DNA of 64,000 bases from contig CM077667.1 in assembly GCA_039707655.1 (NCBI GenBank), positions 417,799,409 through 417,863,408 on the forward strand. The letters run 5' to 3'. Below the pieces are notes generated by a model. It was not told the origin of the DNA and ran no database searches. It saw only the letters and a list, made by a program, of their open reading frames with translations. Within the stretch, counting starts at the first letter, position 1. Each line of letters opens with the position of its first letter. Origin of the DNA: Elymus sibiricus. Taxonomy: Eukaryota; Streptophyta; Magnoliopsida; Poales; Poaceae. A program made the translations under genes and the position numbers. Shown here in pieces: positions 33,697 through 45,175 of this stretch.

Positions 33697-36600
33697 ACAA
33701 GAATCTCGTCCCCGAGATTCCTAGGCTAGGTGTGAGAAGGATGCGGAAATTCAGAGGTGAGGTAGTCCTCACGTTCCATGTTGCTTCTGCTCCGGCATGG
33801 TTGTCCTTCTGGGTCTTCAAGTGCTTGATGATATGTCTTCGAGTGCATCGTTGACTTCATCTAAGGGTGAACGGGGTTCTTGCAATATGCTAGACTTGCC
33901 TAATGATTAAGGGTTTGGTGGACGAGGTTTTGGCAAGGGCCTGGCTAACGTGTGTATTTCCAAAGTCGGAATACGTGGCCAAGTAGTGTGTATGTGCGCT
34001 ATCCCTGGGGTTGCTCACGTTGGTTAGTGACATCTAGATGTCTCACGTTAGAATAGAAGGGGTCAAGGTTTTGGCGTAATTTCCTGATGACGGAGAATCA
34101 TCGACATCGTTGGAGCAGTTGATCTTCAGTCGCAGGTGGTCTTCATCCTTGAAAGTGTTGAAGCGCGTCATCGTAGGCTTCTCGTTGAGATCTTTTGCTT
34201 GAGTAAGTTGCCCGGGTATGTTCTTCATTCATCTTCGGTCGTTTGTTTTCGTCACTACGAACGCGCGTTTCTGGCGGGTCTTCGAGTGTTTGGTCTACTG
34301 GTCTCTCCGTAGCCATTGTGGGAAGGTCTAGGCTGAGTCTCGTCTCTAAGACTAGGCTTAGAGACGCAAAACTGTTCCTACCTTCTAGGGAAGTTTTTAA
34401 GGGGTCCTGGATGAGCTGGCTACCCGAAAGTATGGACCAGCCATCCAATCCCCAGGGTCCGAGTCTTGGCAAGCGGGGTGAACTACCTTTGATAGGTGTT
34501 TCACCATGATCCAGTCAGGGTTTACGCCCTAGATTGGACCAAAAAGGGGCTAATAATGAAGTCATGACAGTCGTCCTACTCCGTTCCAGGCATCTGAAGG
34601 GAGTAGGGACGTCATGTCCATCGTATACCGTCAAAGTGGTGGAGTGAGAGGTGTTATCAACTTCTCGGTTCCTTCCTAGTCAGGAACTGATAGGTGATTG
34701 CTAAGACAAGGGGCTCTATAATCCTCTTGATGTGCAAGGGCTTCATCGAGCTTGGACATCGGTGCTTCTTGGTATAGTCTAGTTGATGTAGTCGGTAGAG
34801 GAGTGGTGGTTGGCTTCTCCTTCTTCTCCTTCTTCGTCGTGGTTTCTCAACCGTAGTGGCTCTTCATCTTGCTTGGGCAGGAATGTCTTCTGCTGTAGGG
34901 TGGGTACTTCAAGTAGTCCATCTCTTTTCAAGGTGAAGCCTTATACTTGAGAGGCATGGTAATTGGTGCTCATGGGGCTGATCCAAACAGGACTAAGGTG
35001 TTCCTCCTCTCATTGGGTAAATAAGTATGTCATCCCGGAGGATAACAACCTATTCCCCCGAGTATCACATAAACACATTGCTCATGGGATATGTGAGAGG
35101 AGCGGGCATTTGTTCTGGATGGTCACTAGTCCAGGAGTTTGTGGTCCATCGAAATCTAGTTCTGCGTGTCCACCTTCCTTATGGAAAGGGGTGGGTGGTG
35201 GTCAAGGTGAGGTATCGACCATAGTTTCTTGACTTAGAGCCAGAGCCTATGGTCATACTCCGACCGTGTTATGGCTCGGTGAAGCTTAGGGGGTTTCAAG
35301 GAGCTTAGGATGTGAGTGAACGTCTATCATCTTATCCTCAAGCACATTACTTAGATGCCGATAGTCCTGCCTATCACTCCAAATAACTCATCCTTTTATC
35401 GAAGGTATCATCTTATATAAGTCAACTCCAACATCACTCATGCTATTCAACTCCAAAGTTTGAGAGAAGGACTAAACCAAAATCTCATATGTTATTCTAC
35501 AGCTATCTCAAATATATCCCTATGTAAAAATCCTCGGGAAGCATACAAGCCGCTAAGCTTGATTGTGATACTACAAATCCAAGTATTCAGCTAATATATA
35601 TCCAAGATCCAAGGCGTTGCATCTCTATGCTAAGGAAACACGTAATATACAAATCCAAGATCTTGTTTCCTTCCTAATGAATCCGGTTTAATCGTTCCAC
35701 GAATACCATCCACTATTACATGGCCTATTACTGCTATAAATCCAATACTGGTGATGTTCCATATATCTCCAGATTTCCTGAATCCCCAAAAATCCGGAAG
35801 GAACTATCTCATCTCAGTATATCCACGAACTCCCAATCTCATGACCAACTAAACTCCAAGGTCGAGCTTATATAGACCCCTAACATCATCCGATTCCTTC
35901 TACTTATCATCCACCGAGAAACACGGTATCATGATCAAGATCATCGGTCTAAATCCAATTTACTCCGAACCAGGTAGCTTTATTAATCAAGAGCACCTAT
36001 TAGAATCACCTATTTAAATCCAAGGTTTACATCTAGTAAGAATTCCCTACTAGTTACTCCAGTCACTAACATATCACCATCAATCCACTGTCAACATTAC
36101 TTGCCAAAGTCAAGTCATTAATCCACCAATAATTTCAGCTTGTGATCACAATTGTCCTACTAAATCCAATTTACTCAAGGGGGAGTAAGTTATGCTACTC
36201 TATCAATCTTGATCCACCAAGTTCATTCACCAACATAAAAGTCTCGTAATCCACCAAAGGGTCTCACTAATTCTTCAAGATATCTATCACAACCTCGTCA
36301 AATCATTAGCCTACTAATTAGGTATCCTCTAAAAAATATTCCCTATGGCATCATCAGTTCAAGTGCTGGCTTAGGGATGTAATGCGTCTGTTCACTATGA
36401 TCACTAGTCCCGTAATGAACCCAGTGCTAAGCAGGGTTATTGATGCTCATCAGGTGGTCTGGCAAATCCGTGTATTGAACACGTGATCAGAGGTTTGAGC
36501 TGTGGGAGCTTGCGAGGTCTAGGTTGGGCTAGGGAGGGTTTTCCAATCTTGAGGGAAAATCATAACTCTACGAGGTTGCGTCTGGTTGAGTACGTTGTAG

Positions 36601-37886
36601 TTGAAGTCTTCAGCGCTAGTTGTCCGTCAAGGTGGATCCTTGGTGTATCTGGTCTTCCTGGTCTTCAGTTGACGAGATGGGGGAGAGAAGGTAGCATAGA
36701 GAGGAGTGCCTAAAGGGGGTGGTATAGTGCAAGTGCAATCAAACAAGTGCCGAAAAGGCAAAACACACTTATTAAGATAAGGTGGGTGCTTAGTCGCGTA
36801 CTTGTTGCCTGGGGCAAAAGTGCGACTTACACCAAGCACAAACAAGCAAAAACAAGCAAAAATAAGCAACACACAATCATGGTTCTATCTGAACCATCAT
36901 ACGGACTCGACTTCGCATAGGGGACACACGACTCATCCTACCCTAGGGGTTCTCGGACTCAGTAGTCGTGCTTGCTTCGCGTCTTGGAGAGGAGTCTGCT
37001 TAGTCTTCTGGGTCTTCTTCAGGTGCCGCCATGTCTCTGGTCGTTGTTTGTCGAAATGATCCTGGTTGCGCTTGAAGAGTCCTTGACAACTTCGCGTCTG
37101 GTGAGTTGATGACGAAGGTGGTTCCCCATGACGGTCGTTGGCGGGTCTTCTGTTGTCTTCGTCATCGTGACAATGCCTTCTTCCCTTCTGAAACGTCGAG
37201 GGTTCCAGGTAGGAAATCCTTTATGCAATGACATTAACAAGGCATGATAGAGTTGTGTCCTGCCGGTCACGTTGACGATACCATCGGCACCAAGAGTGAG
37301 GGATGATGAGGACCGTTTTCCTGCTCACTATAGTGAGGCGGAGCAAATGGCGAGGTTCTCATCCACCGATGGTTGCTGACACGACATCGGTAATGACAGG
37401 ATTGCTCTATTAGCGATGCATATAATGATCTTGCATATCTCATGCCCTGGTCATCGCAGGCCAAGGTCGCATTATCCTGGGACAGTGTCGAGGGTGTCAC
37501 CTTCATCCAAGTCTTGACATCCTCATCCTTCGAGAAGGTATCTTCTATTGGTAGCTCCTTGTCTAGCGTCGCCAACTTGTGTCCAAGATATGTGGGCAAA
37601 TGTCTGACAAGGCGGCTTCCTTCCGGGTTACCCACGAGGATTAGAAGGAATCCAGTGGTCAGGGGCACAAGGGTAGTAGCGACCATTTGCAAAGTTTTGA
37701 AAAAGTAGACGAGGAGAGTTAAGAGAAAGATGGTGGAAATGCTAAGGCAAAAACCTTTGTTTCCTTTGAAAATTTAGGAGAGGTGAGAAATATAGAGGTT
37801 TTGTAAGTGATTTTTGAAGGGTCTGGAAAAATGGTTTTGTCCTAACTAACGTCCATGCTAACTAAGGGCTTCCTACAGTCAGGATA

Positions 37887-37898
37887 GCTCTGATACCA
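37887..37898 (-). other. tRNA-Met primer binding site, domain B
   Basis: TGGTATCAGAGC on the minus strand, four bases from the LTR 2 edge at 37903, exactly as in copy A. Confidence 0.9.
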
Positions 37899-37902
37899 GC
37901 TC

Positions 37903-40900
37903 TGTGGGGACCCCGACTCATAAGTCGTGATCACCGAATGTACGTGCACAGTGATCCCGGAGATCAATGCTCACTGAACACACAGAAACTGAATAACAAG
38001 AGTCTTACATCCATTACGTACCGTTTTACTCAAAGATGGCCTTTATGTCCAAGTCTTCATAAACTTGTAGCGGAAATCTCCAACGATAACGTGAACCCAT
38101 GCCATCTGCCTTAACCCTACAGGCATTCTGACTGGGAAGCGTCCTAGCTCGCATGTTCGTCACCAAGGTATTCTTCATCGTATCCTGTTCTTTCATGCCT
38201 GGCCAATAAAATAACCAGTGGCAAGCCAATGAGTACTTTGAATGTACTCGCAAGCAACCCATGTTTGAAACAAGGTTCAACAGAGCATGATATAGCACTA
38301 ATAGGTAAGTTTTGCAGAAGGCTAATTTTAGTGCAATGACATGATCAAGTAACTCAAGTAAGCATGCATCAACAGGTTGCAGACATCCATATGAACAAGC
38401 TACAGATGTCAACATAAGCAGGGTTTGAACATCACATGTTCAATCATTTCATCAAGTCTTCTGACTTAGCTCAAGTATCTCTTTGCCACACACACACCAA
38501 GTTTTGTGAAAACATCTGGACGTAGTTTAAGCAGGACCTCCAACTGTCCATGACCGTGGACACGGCTATTCGAATAGTTTGACACTCTGTAGAGGTTGCA
38601 CGCTTTACCCACAAGACTCGGGGAACTTCCGTGTCATCCACGACTCGCGGTATAATACATACCCGAGGTAAGCACCCGAACAATGCCTTTCCCCTAGCGA
38701 TACTAAACAAAGAGTCCACTCGTTGGTCCGTGTCTTCATGATGTACAAACACGAGCCTTGCTCTACACAGTACCATCCATGAAGGAACACAACGGTGTGC
38801 CCGGTGCCTGTAAAGACAGCGCATGGTCGCCCTTCCAGGCACGACCCCGTATCGAGAGTGACAACGCCACTCCCGCCACTAGTAATGCGGGCTCCATGCT
38901 AGTACCCACCAAGGTAATCAACAAAGCCCCGTCCCATAAGGGGTATCGTGGTCGTACATGTAAGGTTGGGATGGTCAGCAAATCTTAAATCTCTCCGTTT
39001 TCGAAAACACACACACACAACCTGCTCCGGTACACCACTTCTTTCTCAAGTGGTTACCTAGCACGACATCATCTCCCTCGGGCATTAGTGGCACCCGACG
39101 GGGTTTTCGAAAAGTCTTTGAAATCACTTTGTTTCCATCACCATGCAGATTCCCGTCCCACTTGCGTAGCATCTACTAGCAACCTAACTACTCCCACCCG
39201 CACAACCCTCATAAGAATGGTAGGGTCATGCACGATGCAAGTATCAATGGTAAAGTATCGGAGGTATCCCACCAAAGTGGTCACCACATCAACATGATCA
39301 ACATCACAGAAATAAGTGCTATATGCCATGCAAATAAAAGGGTTCTTAGTCATGGTCAAAGGGCTGCTTGCCTGGCTCAGCAAAGTCTTCGAGGTCTTCA
39401 CACGCTTCTCGTCCACTCCGAGCACTTCATCTACTTCGTTAACTGTCGCCGGAAACAACCGCAATAAGCAACACAACAGGAAGAGAAAATAAAATGCTCT
39501 ATAAATAGGAGTTTTATTTTTCATGGACACCTCTGGTCATAAGAAAAATAACCAAGGAGGTTTCATTGGATGTGGATCAAGGGGGATTTTTGAATGGTGG
39601 AAATGAAGGAATTGAAGGTCCTATAAAGTGTCCACAGAAAATGTCTTAACAAAAATGAGTGGATGAGCCTAACAAATAGGGCATGATTTTAGAAACATGA
39701 TGGAAGTGGTTTGACTGGATTTGGGGTTGATATGATTTACCTATGATTTTCCTAAGATGGAATAATGGAAAAAAGGGAGCTATTTATTTGGTCAAGCATA
39801 ATAGGTGAATGGTAAAATGTTAAACTTGGCTAGACAAATAGGGCATGACATTTAGAGCCTCTGGGAATTTGAATATCTCCATTTGGAGTTGATATGAGAG
39901 CTCTAGCTATTTTACAAGGGGGGCATTTCATAGTTCAAATTCAAATTTGCATTTGAACTCTACAGAAAATTTTGTGGGAAAAATGTGGATTTTAGGAATC
40001 TATAGGAATTTGAATCACCAAATTTGGAGTTCAAATGAATTATCTATGAATATTTGAATTTCACTAATAAAAGAAAAAGGAAAAAAATCCACACCTAACT
40101 GGGCTAAGACGCGCAGTGTGCGCAGGATAGAGATTGGGCCGGCCCAGTGGCTCGGCCGGGCGCGCGCAGTACGCCTCCTCCGCAGGAAGGTGGAATCGGG
40201 AGGGGGGCGCCTCCACTTATGCGCCGGGCCCGACCGGCGGGCCACTTACAGGCGGGCCCTACCTATCGGGTTTGTCCCCCACCTCCCGCTCGAACAGAGG
40301 CGAGACAGGGGAGGCGGGTCCGAACGCTCGCCAGCGCCCGTTCCGGCGGCTCCGGTCACCTCCGGTGACGCTCCGGCCACCGGCGTGCTCGGGAGGGAGC
40401 TCCGCATCCATCTGGTGGCCCCTTTTTCGTGGGGAAGCGCCGGGGCGAGCGGGGCTTCGGCCGTAGCGGAGACCAGTGGCAGGCAAAGATGAACCCGATG
40501 ATTTGGGCACGGCAGGAAGGAGTGGATGCATGGGGAATCTCAGGCGAGGTGTGGGCGTTCATCTGGTGCCGCTAGGGGAAGAGGAGGAGCTCGGGATGGC
40601 TCGAATTTAAGGGGAGGCCGGAGCGGCAATTCCGACCGTGGGTGGAGGAAGAAGGCACGGGAGAAGGAGGGGGCCGGTCCAGGAGGTTCATAGGAGGGAG
40701 GGAGAGCCAAGGGAGCCGAGAGGGGGTCGAGGGCGTGGCTCTTATAGCCTGGGCGCTGGCGCACCGTGGACAGGAGGTTCGGCGAGGTCGGAGCCGTCGC
40801 TAGAGCTCACAGGGGCAGGCTCGGGCGTGTCCATGGTCTTCGTGGACTTGGTCCCGGACCAGGGAAGGAAAGAGTGGGAGCGGGGGAGGACCAGGTCATC

Positions 40901-42499
40901 GCGCGTGTGAGCTTGCTCACTGGTGCGCTTGGGTGGCGCCGTGCGCGTGCGAGGAGAGGCAACGGGAGGGAGAGAGAGGAGGGGGCCGACCGTCCGGCGT
41001 GTCCCGGACGCCGAGGCCAGCCAAGTGGCGAGAGGGGGGGAGCCCGAGGCTGTCGGGGGCATGCATAGGGCGGCGGCTACCGTGCGGTCGGGCACTGTAG
41101 CGCGCTCTGGAGCACGACTTTGGCATGCCATGGCATGCCTTTGGCGGCTTATGCGTGGCCTCCCGTGTCTAGGGGATCTAGGGGGAGTAGACAAGCACGG
41201 GTGAGGCATTGGATGCCCTAGATAGCTGATAGAATAAGAGGGGAGGGGAGAGAGAAGGAGATTCCCTGCTGTCCAGGGGTAAAAATGGGGTTTTACCCCA
41301 CTTAACCATGGGGCCGAGGCTTGAAATTTTTACTGGGGGTGAGGTGCAATGCTAGTAAGCTGTGATAAAAACTTGAAGTGAAGGAGAATAGCAGAAGGGG
41401 GTCAAACAAGGTTGTTTACAAAATAAGCAAAAGTGTTTGGTGATGATTTGGCTAAGCAAATGGGGTTTTCTTGCCATGAGATTTAACAGGATGAAAATAT
41501 AGGCAGAAATAGAGAGGATCACCAAGTTTTAGGAGTTTTGAAGAAAGTTCACAATGTAACTTTGTGAAACCCTAGAAATCAACAGAATCAGATTTCTGTA
41601 GATCTGGGCATGCATTTCACTCCCCACAAATCCACCACTTGGTGTGGTATCATTAATTGGGGTTTAGCACATGCCCACAAAGTTTGGGGTCAAGGGAAGA
41701 AACTTCACAATGTAAAGTTGTTCAAATTTGGCTCTGGGCAGGAATGGTTTTGGAATATTTTGATGAAGCAAATCAATTGGGATTGAGATGAAACTTTGCA
41801 AGATCATCACATATGACATGTGTGACTTTCTTGAATTTTCTTGGAATTTATTGAGAATATTTCTTATAGAAATATTTCAAAAGCTTGATTTGGGCAGAAA
41901 GGGTTTTGAGGGGTTTTGTCTATGATTTTGAACATGACCATGTGTTGAAACTCACATATATGGAAAATATATGTCCACTGCGTTTCCCTAAATTTTCTCA
42001 AATATTTTTAAAGCATTTAAATAATTTTTCCCTATAAAAGACCATTTTCGGCCTTAAGAAAAAGCCTTTAAATAAAATAGTAAAATAATCTTTAAAAATA
42101 TTATTTGGTGTTTTTTGGAAGTCATATATATAGTAGGTTTCAAATAAAGCCTTTGGTGAAAAAGGATCCACCCAATTTGAGGACTTGTAGTGCAAACCTC
42201 AACTCAGGGGTTTTTGAAAACCTACTTTGAATAAACCCTTTTTGGTCAAAATAAATTTTGATAAAAAAATAGTTTTAGGTCCTATACACATGGTATGATC
42301 ATTGGACAAGAGTTTTTAGATCAAGGAAAAGAGTTTTGAGAGTAGGAGGGAGTTTTATGATTATAGAGCACTAGCAAGCAATCAAACAAGCAAGCAAATA
42401 GCACACAAGTCAAGCATTCATATGCGCTCAAAAAGTTTTAATTGGCCCTAATTTTGAGTCATGCTAACTTAGTCACGAGGCAAATCACAGGGTGTGACA
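37903..42499 (-). repeat. LARD LTR 2 (4597 bp)
   Basis: Same ends as LTR 1, but 56 bp shorter, mostly because of two deletions. A GC island lies at about 40110-41220, where the frame on - (40742-41209) runs 155 codons and differs in extent from its LTR 1 counterpart through small indels, which argues against a conserved protein. The flank beyond 42499 is TTCCC; no matching copy can be tested because the other end of the array is truncated. Confidence 0.88.
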
Positions 42500-42993
42500 T
42501 TCCCCCGGTGGAATCGCTCCGCCAGAGGGCAAAAGCACTCCTGCCCAAGTTCCGCCTCGAGGCGGCGGCGCTTCGTCCCGAAAGTCCTCCTCTGATATTT
42601 TTTCTAGGTCAAATGTGACTATATACCAGAAGATGGGCTCCGGAGGTGGGCCGAGGTGGCCATGATACACCAGGGCGCTCCCAGGGGGTCTGGCGCGCTC
42701 TGGTGGGTTGTGCCCACCTGGATGGCCCCCTCCGGTAGTTTTCTGCTCCAGTATTTTTTTATTAAATACAAAAATAATCTCCGTAAAGTTTCAGCTTCAT
42801 TGGAGTTGTGCAGAATAGGTATCTCCGATGTGCTTTTCTTAGGTCCAGAATTCCAGCTGCCGGTATTCTCCCTCTTTGTGTAAACATTGAATATTATGAG
42901 AGAAAAGGCATTAGAATCACTCCCTAAAGCATTATTATTCAACAAAACAAAGTAAATAACAATAGGAAATCATGATGCAAAATGGACGTATCA
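42500..42993 (-). repeat. Fragment of another LTR (TGATACGTCC type)
   Basis: The minus strand starts TGATACGTCCATTTTGC at 42993, a familiar Triticeae LTR start. It continues to a GC-rich palindrome-like part (GGTGGGTTGTGCCCACC at about 42700-42716). It is cut at 42499 by the LARD LTR. A related GC-rich word set is found in the LTR part at 61180-61280. Confidence 0.55.
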
Positions 42994-43485
42994 CTCTTCC
43001 TCCACTTCCTCTTCCTTAGCCTCAGTTGGGTCTTCAAACATGGAAGTGGGCCTGCCAATGACACGTACAATTCTCTTCCTAGCTCTCCTTTTCTCACCTG
43101 CCTTCTTAGGCATAGAGCTCTTTGAAGGCTCAACAGATAGTGATGTGTTTTCTCTGGCACTCTCAGGTGCTCTCATAGTCTTAGAGCTAGCATACTCTTT
43201 CCTGATTGACCTCTTAGCAGAAGTGGCCTCTGTAGCAGATTTCTTGACAGCCCTCTCTTTCTTGTCTTGCTGCTTCTTGGCTAGCACTTCCTCTGGCACA
43301 AAGTCTGAGTCCTCCTCATTAGAATTCAAGTTTCTCCTTGTCCTGGTGGCAGCCTTGGGCAGACCATGAGAACTTGGGGTGCCTGGATCTTCTGAAGATG
43401 AAGAACTGGCATCTGGGCTTGTGCCTGAACTCATGTCAACTTCCCTCTCCCCGAAGTCATTCTGGCTATCGTTGGACTCTGACAT
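42991..43485 (-). CDS. Low-complexity retrotransposon ORF ending at an LTR
   Basis: ATG at 43485 gives 164 residues: MSESNDSQNDFGE, a Ser/Glu/Thr-rich N-terminus, a Lys/Arg-rich middle (KKQQDKKERAVKK, KKAGEKRRARKRIVR) and an acidic tail EAKEEEVEEE. The frame is open further upstream to 43542; a possible splice acceptor (ATTCACAG) lies just before the chosen ATG. The stop TGA is the first three bases of the LTR at 42993. Basic and acidic low-complexity frames of this kind occur in non-autonomous grass LTR elements. No domain is recognised and the function is unknown. Confidence 0.45.
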   Translation of the reverse strand: MSESNDSQNDFGEREVDMSSGTSPDASSSSSEDPGTPSSHGLPKAATRTRRNLNSNEEDSDFVPEEVLAKKQQDKKERAVKKSATEATSAKRSIRKEYASSKTMRAPESARENTSLSVEPSKSSMPKKAGEKRRARKRIVRVIGRPTSMFEDPTEAKEEEVEEE

Positions 43486-43550
43486 GCTGACCCTGTGAAT
43501 AGAGTATATAAGAGCAGAGGGGTCGAACATCGCAAAACACAAAAAGTTTT

Positions 43551-45175
43551 AGCAAATTTGAACTCAAAATCTTAAGTTTAATTTTCTGCAAAAAGGATTT
43601 CGGTTCCACCGAGTCAAAAATTTTGGAGCCACCATGACGTACAGCCTCCTTAGTAGAAACTTGGCAGCCTCTTCAGTTTCACCGAAAATGGCCACTCGGT
43701 TTCACCGAGACTGTTCTCTGTAGCCCTAAAACCAAAATCAGTAGAACCGGTTTTTCTGACTCGGTGACACCGAGATTCGATTTGCGGACGGTTAAACCTT
43801 AAAATTCATCGTTCTCTAATCTAATGGAATTTCTCGAGGATGGAACTTGTTCATACAATGGGAAGAAGATGGAAATTAATCTTTTGCACATGAATCGGAC
43901 GGGGAGTGCAAAGATTCGAGGCGTTACCCTAACTTGGCGACGACCTCCTACGACGGCGATGGCGGGGCGATTGCTGTCGATGGCGAGAACCTCCTATGGT
44001 GCAGACGCATGGGAACGAGGGAGAAGTCCGAAGACGTTGAGCGGCAGCTAGGGTTTTGTGGGGACCATGGGTTTTGAAGGAGTAATTTCAAAAACCAGTT
44101 CCGCTGAGTATATATATATATCCCATAGCTGTCGGTGACACTGGTTCTAAAATATCGATGGCACCGAGTTCCTCTACTGTCAGTTGACAGGGAAACTCGG
44201 TGAAGCCGAGATTATGGAATCGGTGCTACCGAGATCCATATCAACCCTAGGCTTCAGTGGAACCGGGATTTTGAGGTTGGTTACACCGAGATTACACTGG
44301 GGAGGTTTTGGAAGTCAACTCTTAACGAAACGGAACTCCGAGTGCTCCTCACACAGAGGGTTCGAGAAGTGCTTGCTCAAATTTTGTGATGAAGCATGAA
44401 TAGAGTTTGAGACGAGAAAGCATAGATAGCTAGAGGGAGGTACTTAGCCATTCTTGCATACCCAATTGGCCAAAGAAAAATGAAAGCCAAATAACAACAA
44501 TTGGATATCCTCGAATGAGAAAATATATGCATACCAACATGCTCACACAATAAATTGTCAAATGAAATATGGCAAACATGCAAAATCACTCTAGTAGTAT
44601 CTACCAAGCACTTTGGCGATGGCGGAGTCATCTATATATGAGTACATTGACTTAGGAGCCAAGTAAGAATACTTGATCATTGGTCATACTCATCATTTAA
44701 GCACAAGTGGGGTTGCCACTTTTACATAAAGCATTTAATGTGTTCACATCTTTAGGAGATGCTTTAACCCAATTCTTAGAGTAAAGCTCCCCCTTGATGT
44801 GACGTCCCCCCTAAGAGGGATAAACTAACCTTGGGTTTTGTCGTAGAAGACTTCATGTGGGTGAGGTAGTAGTGGATGCTCATTGTTGATGAAGATCATC
44901 TTGAGTTGGGAACAATCCTCGTTGTTTTCTTACTCTTCTCACCTACATGGGTTAGTCCCACACAAGAGACAAATGCAAGGATATCTATGGACATGGAGTG
45001 CAATGTATACATGATGATGTCCATGGATTCATTAATTACCTTGTCCCTTGCTTACCTTTGAGGGAATGTGTGACTCCTTGAACTATTGCATAAAGTTGGA
45101 TTTGATTGCAAATAGTCCTTGCCAATAATGAATGTGAGTGAATTTCATTGGTGGAGTCACCCCTCAAGAACTTCT
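43551..45175 (-). mobile_element. Non-coding part of a degraded LTR element
   Basis: 43580-44320 is studded with degenerate words CGGTTTCACCGAG, CTCGGTGACACCGAG and GGTGCTACCGAG on both strands. 44740-45170 resembles DNA that follows gag in the neighbouring Copia-type element, broken by many stops. A (TA)n microsatellite sits at about 44109-44122. No protease, integrase or RT is present. Confidence 0.55.

Larger units (their letters stand above)
33684..37902 (-). mobile_element. LARD internal domain B, complete
   Basis: 4219 bp between two LTRs. It starts on the minus strand with the primer site at 37887-37898 and ends with a purine tract (AAGGGGG at 33690-33696) beside LTR 1. Just before that tract the minus strand reads NLGDEILVRG, a tail commonly seen at the end of plant Ty3/Gypsy polyproteins, the only coding trace left. 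The rest is non-coding. Confidence 0.85.
25083..42499 (-). mobile_element. Tandem array of a non-autonomous LARD/Sukkula-like LTR retrotransposon
   Basis: Two copies of a nearly 9-kb unit follow each other (offset 8871-8872 bases). In minus orientation the order is LTR (42499-37903), internal domain (37902-33684), LTR (33683-29031), then a second internal domain (29030-25083) that is cut off before its PPT and third LTR. LTR ends are TGTCACACCC and GGTCCCCACA. Each internal domain starts with a primer site for initiator tRNA-Met. No gag, protease, RT, RNase H or integrase frame is present in 4.2 kb of internal sequence. LTRs of about 4.6 kb with a non-coding internal domain match the LARD/Sukkula class described from barley. 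The arrangement is what unequal recombination between LTRs would leave. Confidence 0.85.

Noticed and set aside
25172..39530. Many ORFs perfectly repeated at an offset of about 8.87 kb
   Set aside because: The repetition reflects duplicated non-coding retrotransposon DNA, not conserved proteins; none has a domain.
25083..42499. Plain segmental duplication of chromosomal DNA
   Set aside because: LTR ends TGT...ACA, primer sites at both junctions and a purine tract show it is a retrotransposon array.
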